DNA of 64,000 bases from Conexibacter sp. CPCC 206217 (GTDB taxonomy: Bacteria > Actinomycetota > Thermoleophilia > Solirubrobacterales > Solirubrobacteraceae), in assembly GCF_030646165.1 (NCBI RefSeq), contig NZ_JAUTDO010000002.1, positions 124,001 through 188,000 of the forward strand, in the 5' to 3' direction. Positions 1 to 7,556 of this stretch are shown in pieces. The position numbers and the translations under genes were made by a program. The notes beneath the pieces were generated by a model. That model was not told the origin of the DNA, searched no databases, and was given only the letters and a program-made list of their open reading frames with translations. The stretch's first letter is position 1. Each line of letters opens with the position of its first letter.

Positions 1-1
1 C

Positions 2-1405
2 GTCACGTTCCACCGCGGCGAGGGCGGCGTGCTCGGCACGCGCGCGTTCGGCGGCGCCTCCGCCGCGCGCACCTTCTACGTCGCCGACATCACCGGCCAG
101 GCGATCCTGCACGTGCTCTACGAGCAGCTGATGAAGCACCACGAGAGCGTCGACCGCTACGAGGAGTGGTTCACGACCACGCTGCTGCAGGACGACGACG
201 GCCGCTGCAGCGGCGCGATCGCGCGCGACATCCGCAGCGGCCACCTCGAGCTGTTCGACGCGAAGGCGGTGATCCTCGCCTCCGGCGGCGCCGGCCAGGT
301 CTTCAAGCCGACCACCAACGCGCTGATCTGCACCGGCGACGGGATCGCGCAGGCCTACCGAATCGGCGCGCCGCTGATGGACATGGAGATGGTCCAGTAC
401 CACCCGACGACGCTGGCGGAGAACGGCTTCCTGATCACCGAGGGCGCGCGCGGCGAGGGCGCGCAGCTCTTCAACGCCGAGGGCGAGCGCTTCATGGAGC
501 GCTACGCGCCGAACAAGCTGGAGCTGGCTTCGCGCGACGTCGTCTCGCGCGCGGAGCAGACGGAGATCGACGAGGGCCGCGGCTTCCCCGACGGCACGAT
601 CGCGCTCGACATCACGAAGGTGCCGCGCAAGCGGACGCTGGAGGCGCTGCGCGAGATCGTCAACATCGGGCGCGACTTCGCCGGCGTCGACATCACGCGC
701 GAGCCGATCCACATCAAGCCCGGCATGCACTACCTGATGGGCGGTGTGAAGACCGACGTGCACGGCCGTACCGCGATCCCCGGGCTGTACGCCGCCGGCG
801 AGGTCGCGTGCGTCTCCGTCCACGGCGGCAACCGCCTGGGCGCGAACTCGCTGCTGGACACGTTGATCTTCGGCCGCCGCGCCGGCGAGCACGCCGCGCA
901 CGGTGCGAACGGCCGTCCACGCCCGCACGCGTCCGCGTCGAAGCTGCGCGCGGCGCAGGCGGAGATCGACGCGATCGTCGCGCGCGAGCCGGGTCCGGGC
1001 GCGCGCCGGCTGGCGCAGATCAAGGACGAGCTGGGCACGACGATGAACCGCCACGTCGCCGTCTACCGCGACGCCGCCGGCCTCGCGACCGCGCTGGAGG
1101 TCGTGCGGCGGCTGAAGCAGGAGGCGACGCGCGCGGCGATCGACGACCGCGGCTCGGTCTTCAACCAGGACGTGCTGGCGGCGTTCGAGCTGAGCTACAT
1201 GCTCGACGTCGCGGAGGCGATCGTCGTCGCCGCGCAGCAGCGGCGCGAGTCGCGCGGGGCGCAGTTCCGCACCGACTTCCCGCGCCGCGACGACGAGAGC
1301 TGGCTGCACCACATCACGATCTCGCGCAACGGGCAGGACGTGCCGACGACGGGGAGAGCGCCGGTGACGATCACGCAGTGGGAACCTCAGGAGAGGACGT
1401 ACTGA
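2..1405 (+). CDS. sdhA: succinate dehydrogenase/fumarate reductase flavoprotein subunit (5' end outside window)
   Basis: FAD-binding catalytic subunit that interconverts succinate and fumarate. The frame is open from base 2; the N-terminal Rossmann FAD-binding part (probably somewhat over 100 residues) lies left of the window, so the visible GTG at 29 is not the start. Seen here are the FAD/substrate-domain motifs typical of the family: HYLMGGV near 729, the GLYAAGE segment, and the GGNRLGANSLLD block around 825-860, followed by the C-terminal helical domain. The stop overlaps the next start (TGATG at 1403-1407), so it is translationally coupled to the iron-sulfur subunit. Because the third subunit is HdrB-like, this belongs with the SdhABE/MfrABE type and not the classic SdhCD membrane-anchor type. 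Confidence 0.95.
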   Translation, partial: VTFHRGEGGVLGTRAFGGASAARTFYVADITGQAILHVLYEQLMKHHESVDRYEEWFTTTLLQDDDGRCSGAIARDIRSGHLELFDAKAVILASGGAGQVFKPTTNALICTGDGIAQAYRIGAPLMDMEMVQYHPTTLAENGFLITEGARGEGAQLFNAEGERFMERYAPNKLELASRDVVSRAEQTEIDEGRGFPDGTIALDITKVPRKRTLEALREIVNIGRDFAGVDITREPIHIKPGMHYLMGGVKTDVHGRTAIPGLYAAGEVACVSVHGGNRLGANSLLDTLIFGRRAGEHAAHGANGRPRPHASASKLRAAQAEIDAIVAREPGPGARRLAQIKDELGTTMNRHVAVYRDAAGLATALEVVRRLKQEATRAAIDDRGSVFNQDVLAAFELSYMLDVAEAIVVAAQQRRESRGAQFRTDFPRRDDESWLHHITISRNGQDVPTTGRAPVTITQWEPQERTY

Positions 1406-2493
1406 TGGCCCAGTACACGCTGAGACTGCGCCGCTACAACCCGGAGACGGGGCAGGCGCCGTACTGGCAGGAGTTCGCGATCGAGCTGGATCCGCACCGA
1501 TCCGTGTTGGAGGCGATCCTGTCAGCGAAGGGCGAGCAGGACGGCTCGATCGGGATCCGCTGCTCCTGCCGCGCGGCGATCTGCGGCTCCTGCGGGGTGC
1601 GCGTCAACGGCAGAGCCGCGCTCGCCTGCCACACCCACCTCGACCGCGCCGCCGCCAGCGGCGTGCATGCCGACGGGCAGACGATCACGGTCGAGCCGAT
1701 GGGCAACATGCCGGTGATCAAGGACCTGATCGTCGACATGGACGCGGTCCACTGGAAGAAGATCCGCCGCGTCACGCCGTGGCTGCTGGGCAGAGAGCCG
1801 GTGCCCGAGCGCGAGTACCTCGTCGAGCACGACGCGATGGTCGACGTGACGCAGACGATGGCGTGCATCCAGTGCGGCGCGTGCGTCTCGGACTGCCTCT
1901 CGATGGAGGTCGACCCGCTGTTCGTCGGCCCGGCGGCGTCGGCGAAGGCGTACCGCTTCGTCGGCGACCCGCGCGACGCCGAGCAGCACCAGCGGCTGGA
2001 GGACCTCGCCGAGGATCCGCACGGGATCTACGACTGCACGCACTGCTTCAACTGCATCGACGCCTGCCCCAAGGGCGTCGCGCCGATGAGCCAGATCATG
2101 CGGCTGCGGCGGCTGGCCGGCGGCGAGCATCACATCGTCGACCGCAACAACGGCGAGCGCCACGAGGAGTCGTTCGTGACGCTCGTGCACGACTACGGGC
2201 TGCTGCACGAGGCCGAGCTGCTGCCGCGCTCCTACGGCGGCAACTCGTGGTTCGGCAAGTTCCACCCGGCCGCCGGGCTGGAGTTGGTCGACTCGCTGCC
2301 GACGATCGCGAAGGCGCTGATGCGCCGCAAGGTGACGCCGCGGGGCGCGCTGCTCGGGCACAGACTCGACAGGCAGGACCTCGACGCGGTCCACAAGATC
2401 TTCGACCTCGTCGAGGACGGCGAGGACCACTACGAGCTGAACCTCTACGTCAGCGGCCGCGACGACTCCCCGACCGAGGCGGTGAAGACATGA
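1405..2493 (+). CDS. sdhB: succinate dehydrogenase/fumarate reductase iron-sulfur subunit
   Basis: 362-residue electron-transfer subunit linking the flavoprotein to the third subunit. A plant-type [2Fe-2S] site is formed by C55, C60, C63 and C75. A first C-x2-C-x2-C-x3-C ferredoxin cluster is at C154/157/160/164 and a second at C211/214/217/221 (ending CP). The second cluster keeps four cysteines. The protein is longer than the usual ~240-residue SdhB, with a roughly 130-residue C-terminal extension after the last cluster that has no motif I recognise. The ATG at 1405 overlaps the sdhA stop by one base, and the end overlaps the next gene by four bases (ATGA), so the three subunits are made in a coupled way. 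Confidence 0.95.
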   Translation: MAQYTLRLRRYNPETGQAPYWQEFAIELDPHRSVLEAILSAKGEQDGSIGIRCSCRAAICGSCGVRVNGRAALACHTHLDRAAASGVHADGQTITVEPMGNMPVIKDLIVDMDAVHWKKIRRVTPWLLGREPVPEREYLVEHDAMVDVTQTMACIQCGACVSDCLSMEVDPLFVGPAASAKAYRFVGDPRDAEQHQRLEDLAEDPHGIYDCTHCFNCIDACPKGVAPMSQIMRLRRLAGGEHHIVDRNNGERHEESFVTLVHDYGLLHEAELLPRSYGGNSWFGKFHPAAGLELVDSLPTIAKALMRRKVTPRGALLGHRLDRQDLDAVHKIFDLVEDGEDHYELNLYVSGRDDSPTEAVKT

Positions 2494-3416
2494 AGGTCGC
2501 CTACTGGCCCGGCTGCGTCAGCCGCGGCTTCACGCCGGAGCTGCACGGCTCGATGGAGGCGCTCGCGCCGCTGCTGGACCTCGAGCTGGTGCCGCTGGAC
2601 CGCGCCTCCTGCTGCGGCGCAGGCGTGATCGCCGAGCACAATCCGGAGCTGGCCGACACGCTCAACGCGCGCACGTTCGCGCTCGCGCAGCAGGTCGAGG
2701 GCGCGCAGCTGATGATGAACATCTGCTCGACCTGCCAGGGCGCGCAGGGCGAGTGCCAGGAGCGGCTCGACGCGAGCGCCGACTACCGCGCGCACGTCAA
2801 CGCGACGCTCGCGCAATCCGACCCCGGGCTCTCCTACGAGCGCGGGCTGACGAACAAGAACCTGCTGTGGCTGCTGGTCGAGGAGATCGGCCTGGAGGCG
2901 CTGCGCGCGAAGGTGCGGCGGCCGCTGACGAACCTGCGCGTCGGCCCGTTCTACGGCTGCTACATCGTGCGCCCGACGGAGCGGCTCGGGATCGACGACG
3001 AGCACCCGCGCGACCAGTACCTGCAATGGGTGATCGAGGCGCTCGGCGGGACCGTGATCGACTACGCCGGCACCTACAAGTGCTGCGGCTTCCCGATCAT
3101 CACGATGAACAAGCGGGCGTCGCTGCAGCAGGCCGGCCGCCACCTCGGCGACGCGACCGACGCGCAGGCCGACTGCATCGTCGTGCCGTGCCCGCTCTGC
3201 CACCTGAACCTCGACCTGCAGCAGCCGGCCGCCGCGCGCGTCGTCGACCGCCCGCTGGCGATGCCGATCCTGCACCTCCCCCAGCTCGTCGGCCTCGCGC
3301 TCGGGCTGTCGCCGAAAGAGCTGGCGCTGCACAAGCACGTCGTCAAGCCGACGGCCGTGATCGACTGGTCGGCGGCGGTGGTGGGGGCGCCGGCGCTCAG
3401 CGCCGCAGGCGGCTGA
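2490..3416 (+). CDS. CCG-domain (HdrB-like) third subunit of succinate dehydrogenase/fumarate reductase
   Basis: 308 residues with two cysteine-rich CCG domains of the heterodisulfide-reductase subunit B family. The first carries YWPGC at the N-terminus, SCCGAG, and CSTC. The second carries GCYIVRP, KCCGFP and CPLCH. In SdhE/MfrE-type enzymes such a subunit binds an unusual iron-sulfur cluster and passes electrons to menaquinone in place of cytochrome b; that role is family knowledge, not shown here. No membrane helices are apparent. The ATG at 2490 overlaps the sdhB stop. The 3' end overlaps the convergent PHP-phosphatase gene by 20 bases. Confidence 0.9.
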   Translation: MKVAYWPGCVSRGFTPELHGSMEALAPLLDLELVPLDRASCCGAGVIAEHNPELADTLNARTFALAQQVEGAQLMMNICSTCQGAQGECQERLDASADYRAHVNATLAQSDPGLSYERGLTNKNLLWLLVEEIGLEALRAKVRRPLTNLRVGPFYGCYIVRPTERLGIDDEHPRDQYLQWVIEALGGTVIDYAGTYKCCGFPIITMNKRASLQQAGRHLGDATDAQADCIVVPCPLCHLNLDLQQPAAARVVDRPLAMPILHLPQLVGLALGLSPKELALHKHVVKPTAVIDWSAAVVGAPALSAAGG

Positions 3417-4155
3417 GCAGGCCGCTGCGGCGCTTGCCGAGCGGGACGCGCTCGGGCAGCGGCTCGCCCGCCAGCAGCGCGGCCGGGTGCTCGTCGCACA
3501 GCAGCCGCACGTAGTCGCCGAGGCCCGCGTCCTGCAGCGGCTCGCGCAGGCCGGGCGGGCGGCGCGTCGTGTCGTGCGAGTCGGACGCGAGCGTGTGCAC
3601 GAGCCCCTCGTCCAGCAACTGCCGCGCGAAGCGCTGCACGTGCCGGCCGAACTGCCCGTTCAGCCCGCCCGCGGTCAGCTGCGTGCGCACGCCGTTGCCG
3701 ACCAGCCGCGTCACCGCCGCCGGGTGGTGCTGCAGCATCGGCGCGCGCTCGGGGTGCGCCAGCAGGATCTCGAAGCCGCGCTCGCGCAGCGCGACGACCC
3801 CGGTCTCCAGCGGCGCGACCGGCGTCAACGGCGCCTCCAGCAGAAGCCAGCGGCCACCGCCGAGCGCGAGCCCCTGCAGCTCCTCGTCGGGCAGCCCGAG
3901 CGCGTGCGTCAGGTCAAGCTCGGCGCCGGCGATCAGCTCCAGCGGTATCTGCGCGGCGCGCACCGCCGTGCGCATCTCCGTCAGGCCGCGCGCGACGGTC
4001 GCCGCGTCGGTCGGGAAGTGCGCGGAGGCGTGCGGTGTGACGGCGACGGTTCTGACGCCGGCTGCGACCTGCGCCTGCGCGAACGTCAGCGCGCCACCGA
4101 GGTCCGTCGGGCCGTCGTCGACCGCCGGCAGCAGATGGCAGTGGAGGTCGATCAA
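3397..4155 (-). CDS. PHP-domain protein-tyrosine phosphatase, CpsB/YwqE type
   Basis: 252 residues, likely a manganese-dependent phosphotyrosine phosphatase that acts on BY-kinases controlling capsule or exopolysaccharide chain length. Metal-binding motifs in order: DLHCHLLP at the very N-terminus, TPHAS, GAELDL, LAHPER and SDSHD. I chose the TTG at 4153-4155 because family members start with MIDxHxH and no ATG or GTG lies between the asd stop and this point; this start is inferred. It sits last in the minus-strand run after asd with a 26-base gap. A Wzc-like kinase, its expected substrate, is encoded about 30 kb away at 33839. Confidence 0.85.
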   Translation of the reverse strand: MIDLHCHLLPAVDDGPTDLGGALTFAQAQVAAGVRTVAVTPHASAHFPTDAATVARGLTEMRTAVRAAQIPLELIAGAELDLTHALGLPDEELQGLALGGGRWLLLEAPLTPVAPLETGVVALRERGFEILLAHPERAPMLQHHPAAVTRLVGNGVRTQLTAGGLNGQFGRHVQRFARQLLDEGLVHTLASDSHDTTRRPPGLREPLQDAGLGDYVRLLCDEHPAALLAGEPLPERVPLGKRRSGLLSRLRR

Positions 4156-4181
4156 AGCGGTGCGGCCCGGGCCCGCGGCGG

Positions 4182-5246
4182 TCAGCCGGCGGCGCGCGCG
4201 GCGCTGCCGATCAGCCCGCGCTCGTGCAGCAGCTCGGCAAGCTGGACGGCGTTCGTCGCAGCGCCCTTGCGCAGGTTGTCGGCGACGACCCAGAGGTCGA
4301 GCGCGCGGTCGTTGCCCGCGTCCTGGCGGATCCGGCCGACGTAGACCTCGTCCTTGCCGGCGGCGTCGATCGCGAGCGGGTAGCTGTTGGCGTCCGGGTC
4401 GTCGAGCACGGTCACGCCGGGCGCCGCGCGCAGCAGTTCGCGTGCCCGGTCGGCGCTCAGCGGCTCGCGCGTCTCGACGTTGACGGCCTCCGAGTGGCCG
4501 GTCACGACCGGCACGCGCACGCACGTCGCGCTGACGCGGATCGACGGATCGCCGAGGATCTTGCGCGTCTCGTTGATCAGCTTGCGCTCTTCGTCGGTGT
4601 GGTCGTCGCCGGGGGCGAAGCTGCCGGCGTGCGGCAGCACGTTGAAGGCGATCTGGTGCTTGTAGGCCTTCGCGGCGGGGACGGCGTCGCCGTCGACGAC
4701 CGCGCGCGCCTGCTCCATCAGCTCGTCGACGCCGACCTTGCCGGTGCCCGAGACGGCCTGGTAGGTCGAGATCACGAGCCGCTCGATGCCGGCCGCGTCG
4801 TGCAGTGGCTTGAGCGCGACGACCATCTGCATCGTCGAGCAGTTCGGGTTGGCGACGATCCCGCGATGGTCGTCGAGCGCCTCCGGGTTGACCTCGGAGA
4901 CGACCAGCGGGACGTCGTCGTGCATCCGCCACTTGGAGGAGTTGTCGACCACGACCGCGCCCGCCTCGGCGAACTTCGGCGCCCACTCGCCCGAGGTGGA
5001 ACCGCCGGCGGAGAAGATCGCGACGTCGAAGCCCTGGATCGTCTCGTCAGTCAGCGGCTGCACGACGAGACCGCCGTCGAGCACCTTGCCGGCGGAGCGG
5101 GCGGAGGCGAACGGGACGATCTGGCGCGCAGGGAAGCCGCGCTCTCTCAGCAGCTGCAGCATGACCGTGCCGACTTGGCCGGTGGCGCCGACGACGGCGA
5201 CGCGGTAGGTGGCTTCGGGGGCGGGCGGGCGAGAATCGAATTCCAT
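4182..5246 (-). CDS. asd: aspartate-semialdehyde dehydrogenase
   Basis: 354 residues. Reduces beta-aspartyl phosphate to aspartate semialdehyde with NADPH, the branch step toward lysine, diaminopimelate, threonine and methionine. The N-terminal GATGQVG nucleotide-binding loop spans residues 20-26, the catalytic cysteine is C136 in NPNCST, and the C-terminal GHSEAVNVE segment contains the conserved active-site histidine region. The ATG overlaps the lysC stop by one base (TGATG), the standard ask-asd arrangement of actinobacteria. Length is normal for the family. Confidence 0.96.
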   Translation of the reverse strand: MEFDSRPPAPEATYRVAVVGATGQVGTVMLQLLRERGFPARQIVPFASARSAGKVLDGGLVVQPLTDETIQGFDVAIFSAGGSTSGEWAPKFAEAGAVVVDNSSKWRMHDDVPLVVSEVNPEALDDHRGIVANPNCSTMQMVVALKPLHDAAGIERLVISTYQAVSGTGKVGVDELMEQARAVVDGDAVPAAKAYKHQIAFNVLPHAGSFAPGDDHTDEERKLINETRKILGDPSIRVSATCVRVPVVTGHSEAVNVETREPLSADRARELLRAAPGVTVLDDPDANSYPLAIDAAGKDEVYVGRIRQDAGNDRALDLWVVADNLRKGAATNAVQLAELLHERGLIGSAARAAG

Positions 5247-5770
5247 CAGCGCGCCTGCTCCCCGATCGGCGCCTCGGCGACGATCCCGTCCGCGCCCAGC
5301 TCGAAGGCGCTGTGCAGCGCGCGCACGGCCGTCGGCACCTCGGCGGCGGCGATCACGCACGAGATCTTGATCGGCGAGGTCGAGATCATCTCGATGTTGA
5401 TGCGCTCCTCGGCGAGTACCTGGAAGACCTTCGCCGCGACGCCCGGATGCGACTTCATGCCGGCGCCGACGATCGAGACCTTGCCCATCTCCGGCAGCGT
5501 GTCGATCGAGTCGATCCCCAGCTCGGCGACGATCGGCTGCAGCGCCGTCTGGGCGGCGCGCACGTCGTCGCGCGGGACCGTGAACGAGACCTCTGCCTTG
5601 CGGCCCAGCTCGAGCGGCTCGTTCTGGATGATCATGTCGACGTTGCAGTTGGCGTCGGCGAGCGCCGTGAAGATCTTCGCCGCCGCACCGGGCTCGTCCG
5701 GCACGCCGACGAGCGACAGACGGGCTTCGTCGGTCGAGTGGGCCACAGCGGTGATGAGGGCGTGCTCCAT
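5246..5770 (-). CDS. possible internally initiated aspartate kinase beta subunit
   Basis: An in-frame ATG at 5770 inside lysC is preceded by AGGAG three bases upstream and a second GGAG eleven bases upstream. This is a better ribosome-binding region than most in this window have. Translation would give 174 residues containing only the ACT regulatory domains. In Corynebacterium glutamicum the LysC alpha and beta chains are made this way, with sizes of about 421 and 172 residues, matching the pair here. This is inference from position, length and ribosome-binding sequence only. Confidence 0.45.
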   Translation of the reverse strand: MEHALITAVAHSTDEARLSLVGVPDEPGAAAKIFTALADANCNVDMIIQNEPLELGRKAEVSFTVPRDDVRAAQTALQPIVAELGIDSIDTLPEMGKVSIVGAGMKSHPGVAAKVFQVLAEERINIEMISTSPIKISCVIAAAEVPTAVRALHSAFELGADGIVAEAPIGEQAR

Positions 5771-6511
5771 GGTCTCCTGCTCTCCTACGACAAAGGTACC
5801 GGGGGCGTCCTCGAAGCTCGACCGGCAGTGGATCCGCACACCGTGGTTGCGGGCGTACTCGACCGAGCGCAGCTGCAGCACCTTGGCGCCCGAGGAGGCC
5901 ATCTCGAGCATCTCCTCGAACGAGACGACGTCGAGCTTTCTGGCGTCCGGCACGATCCGCGGGTCGGCGCTGAAGACGCCGGTGACGTCGGTGTAGATCT
6001 CGCACACGTCGGCCTCGACGGCGGCGGCGAGCGCGACGGCGGTCGTGTCGGAGCCGCCGCGGCCGAGCGTCGTCACGTCCTGCGAGGTCGAGACGCCCTG
6101 GAAGCCGGCGACGAGCACGATCAGGCCCTCGTCGAGCGCGGTTCTGATGCGGTCGGCGCGGACGTCGAGGATGCGCGCCTTCGTGTGCGACGTGTCGGTC
6201 ACGATGCCGGCCTGCGAGCCGGTCAGCGAGATCGCCCGGTGGCCGAGGTCGTTGATCGCCATCGCGCACAGCGCGCAGGAGATCCGCTCGCCGGTCGACA
6301 GCAGCATGTCCATCTCGCGCGGATCGGGGTTGTCCGACATCTCCTGCGCGAGCGAGACCAGCTCGTCGGTCGTCTTGCCGCGCGCCGACAGCACGGCGAC
6401 GACGTTCTTGCCCTCTTCGCGAGCGGCGACGATCCGCCGAGCGGCGCGCTTGAGGCGCTCGGCGTCAGCGACGGAGGTCCCGCCGAACTTCATGACCACG
6501 GTTCCGGACAC
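5246..6511 (-). CDS. lysC: aspartate kinase with two C-terminal ACT domains
   Basis: 421 residues. Phosphorylates aspartate to open the aspartate-family amino acid pathway. The N-terminal kinase motif KFGGTSVA is at residues 8-15. The C-terminal part carries two ACT-like regulatory domains, so feedback inhibition by lysine or threonine is expected from the family. The GTG at 6511 gives [11 protein letters not shown], matching family N-termini, and has a TACCCT hexamer six bases upstream rather than a Shine-Dalgarno sequence. An internal in-frame ATG at 5770 with upstream GGAG-rich sequence could start a separate 174-residue beta subunit covering the ACT region, as in Corynebacterium. Confidence 0.96.
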   Translation of the reverse strand: MSGTVVMKFGGTSVADAERLKRAARRIVAAREEGKNVVAVLSARGKTTDELVSLAQEMSDNPDPREMDMLLSTGERISCALCAMAINDLGHRAISLTGSQAGIVTDTSHTKARILDVRADRIRTALDEGLIVLVAGFQGVSTSQDVTTLGRGGSDTTAVALAAAVEADVCEIYTDVTGVFSADPRIVPDARKLDVVSFEEMLEMASSGAKVLQLRSVEYARNHGVRIHCRSSFEDAPGTFVVGEQETMEHALITAVAHSTDEARLSLVGVPDEPGAAAKIFTALADANCNVDMIIQNEPLELGRKAEVSFTVPRDDVRAAQTALQPIVAELGIDSIDTLPEMGKVSIVGAGMKSHPGVAAKVFQVLAEERINIEMISTSPIKISCVIAAAEVPTAVRALHSAFELGADGIVAEAPIGEQAR

Positions 6512-6517
6512 GCGTCT

Positions 6518-6523
6518 AGGGTA
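6518..6523 (-). promoter_or_regulatory. TACCCT -10-like hexamer of lysC
   Basis: TACCCT ends six bases before the lysC GTG. With no Shine-Dalgarno sequence present, this suggests transcription starts at or next to the start codon. It also implies lysC-asd has its own promoter separate from recR upstream. Confidence 0.4.
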
Positions 6524-6529
6524 ACCGAG

Positions 6530-7156
6530 CTAGCTCAGCGAGCGGCGGCCGGCGAGGGCGCGGCCGAGCGTCAGTTCGTCGGCGTATTCGAGGTCGGCGC
6601 CGACGGGGAGGCCGCTGGCGAGGCGGGTGACCGTGACCTCGGGGGCGCGTTCGCGCAGGTGGTCGGCGATGTGCAGCGCGGTCGCCTCGCCCGTCGTCGT
6701 CGGGTTCGTCGCGAGCACGACCTCGCGGATCCGCGGCTGGCCGTCCTCCGGCTCGTCGGTCACGCGGCGGTACAGCTCGGCGATGCGCAGGTCCTCGGGG
6801 TCGATCCCGTCGATCGGCGAGAGCGCGCCGCCGAGCACGTGGTAGCGGCCGTGGTACTCGTGCGTGCGCTCCAGCGGGATGATGTCGGACGGCTCCTCGA
6901 TCACGCAGACGAGCGAGGCGTCGCGGCGCTCGTCGCTGCAGATGCGACAGCGCGGGCCGTCGGCGAGGTTGAAGCAGATCTCGCAGAGGCCGATTCTCGC
7001 CTTCACCTCGCGGATCGCCTCCGCCAGCGCGAGCGCGTCCTCCTCGCTCGCGCGCAGCAGGTGGAACGCGAGCCGTTGCGCCGTGCGCCCGCCGATCCCG
7101 GGCAGTCTGCCGAGCTCGGTGATCAGGCGTTGGACGGGTGGCGCGAAGGAGGACAT
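6530..7156 (-). CDS. recR: recombination mediator protein RecR
   Basis: 208 residues, acting with RecF/RecO to load RecA on gapped DNA. It has an N-terminal helix-hairpin-helix (LGRLPGIGGRTAQRLA, about residues 15-30), a zinc finger of C58/C61/C70/C73, then a Toprim domain with the conserved VIEEPSDI and ATNPTTTGEATA segments, and the C-terminal RLASGLPVG motif. The order dnaX-ybaB-recR is the classic bacterial cluster. There is a 58-base gap to ybaB and no clear ribosome-binding site. Confidence 0.97.
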   Translation of the reverse strand: MSSFAPPVQRLITELGRLPGIGGRTAQRLAFHLLRASEEDALALAEAIREVKARIGLCEICFNLADGPRCRICSDERRDASLVCVIEEPSDIIPLERTHEYHGRYHVLGGALSPIDGIDPEDLRIAELYRRVTDEPEDGQPRIREVVLATNPTTTGEATALHIADHLRERAPEVTVTRLASGLPVGADLEYADELTLGRALAGRRSLS

Positions 7157-7214
7157 GTCAGGGAACGGTGGGTGCGGTGGGTCGAGGGCGCGGTCGCGGT
7201 GCGCGGGCGGTCGC

Positions 7215-7556
7215 TCAGAAGCCCGGCAGGCCGAGACCGCCGAGGCCGCCCGGGCCGCCCATGCCGCCGGTGATGCCGCCGAGTCTTCTCTCGGCCATCT
7301 CCTGCGCGGCGCGGATCGCCTCGTTGACGGCCACGAGGATCGTGTCCTGCAGCATGTCGACGTCGTCGGGATCGACCGCCTCGGGGTCGATCGTGATCGA
7401 CTTGACCTCGAGGTCGCCGCTGATCTTGACCGTCACCATGCCGCCGCCCGCAGCCGCCTCGACGACCTCGTCCTTCAGTCTCTCCTGCGCGGCCATCATG
7501 TCGGCCTGCATTCTCTGGACCTGCTTGAGCATCTTCTGCATGTTCGGCTGGGGCAT
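7215..7556 (-). CDS. ybaB: YbaB/EbfC nucleoid-associated protein
   Basis: 113 residues. A small dimeric DNA-binding protein usually encoded between dnaX and recR. The N-terminal Met/Gln-rich helix (MQKMLKQVQRMQADM) and the central beta segment GGGMVTVKISGDLEVKSITI fit the family. The C-terminus is Gly-rich (GGMGGPGGLGG). The ATG at 7556 overlaps the dnaX stop by one base, so it is coupled to dnaX. Four of its five arginines use AGA, which is striking in such GC-rich DNA. Confidence 0.95.
   Translation of the reverse strand: MPQPNMQKMLKQVQRMQADMMAAQERLKDEVVEAAAGGGMVTVKISGDLEVKSITIDPEAVDPDDVDMLQDTILVAVNEAIRAAQEMAERRLGGITGGMGGPGGLGGLGLPGF

Noticed and set aside
1522..2430. Long open frame of 302 codons on the minus strand opposite sdhB
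   Set aside because: It is a shadow of sdhB in GC-rich DNA: low-complexity Arg/Asp/Val/Leu composition and no recognisable motif, while the plus strand has intact iron-sulfur motifs.
4224..5996. 590-codon plus-strand frame opposite asd and lysC
   Set aside because: Arg/Asp/Gly-biased composition with no domain, entirely covered by two well-supported minus-strand genes.
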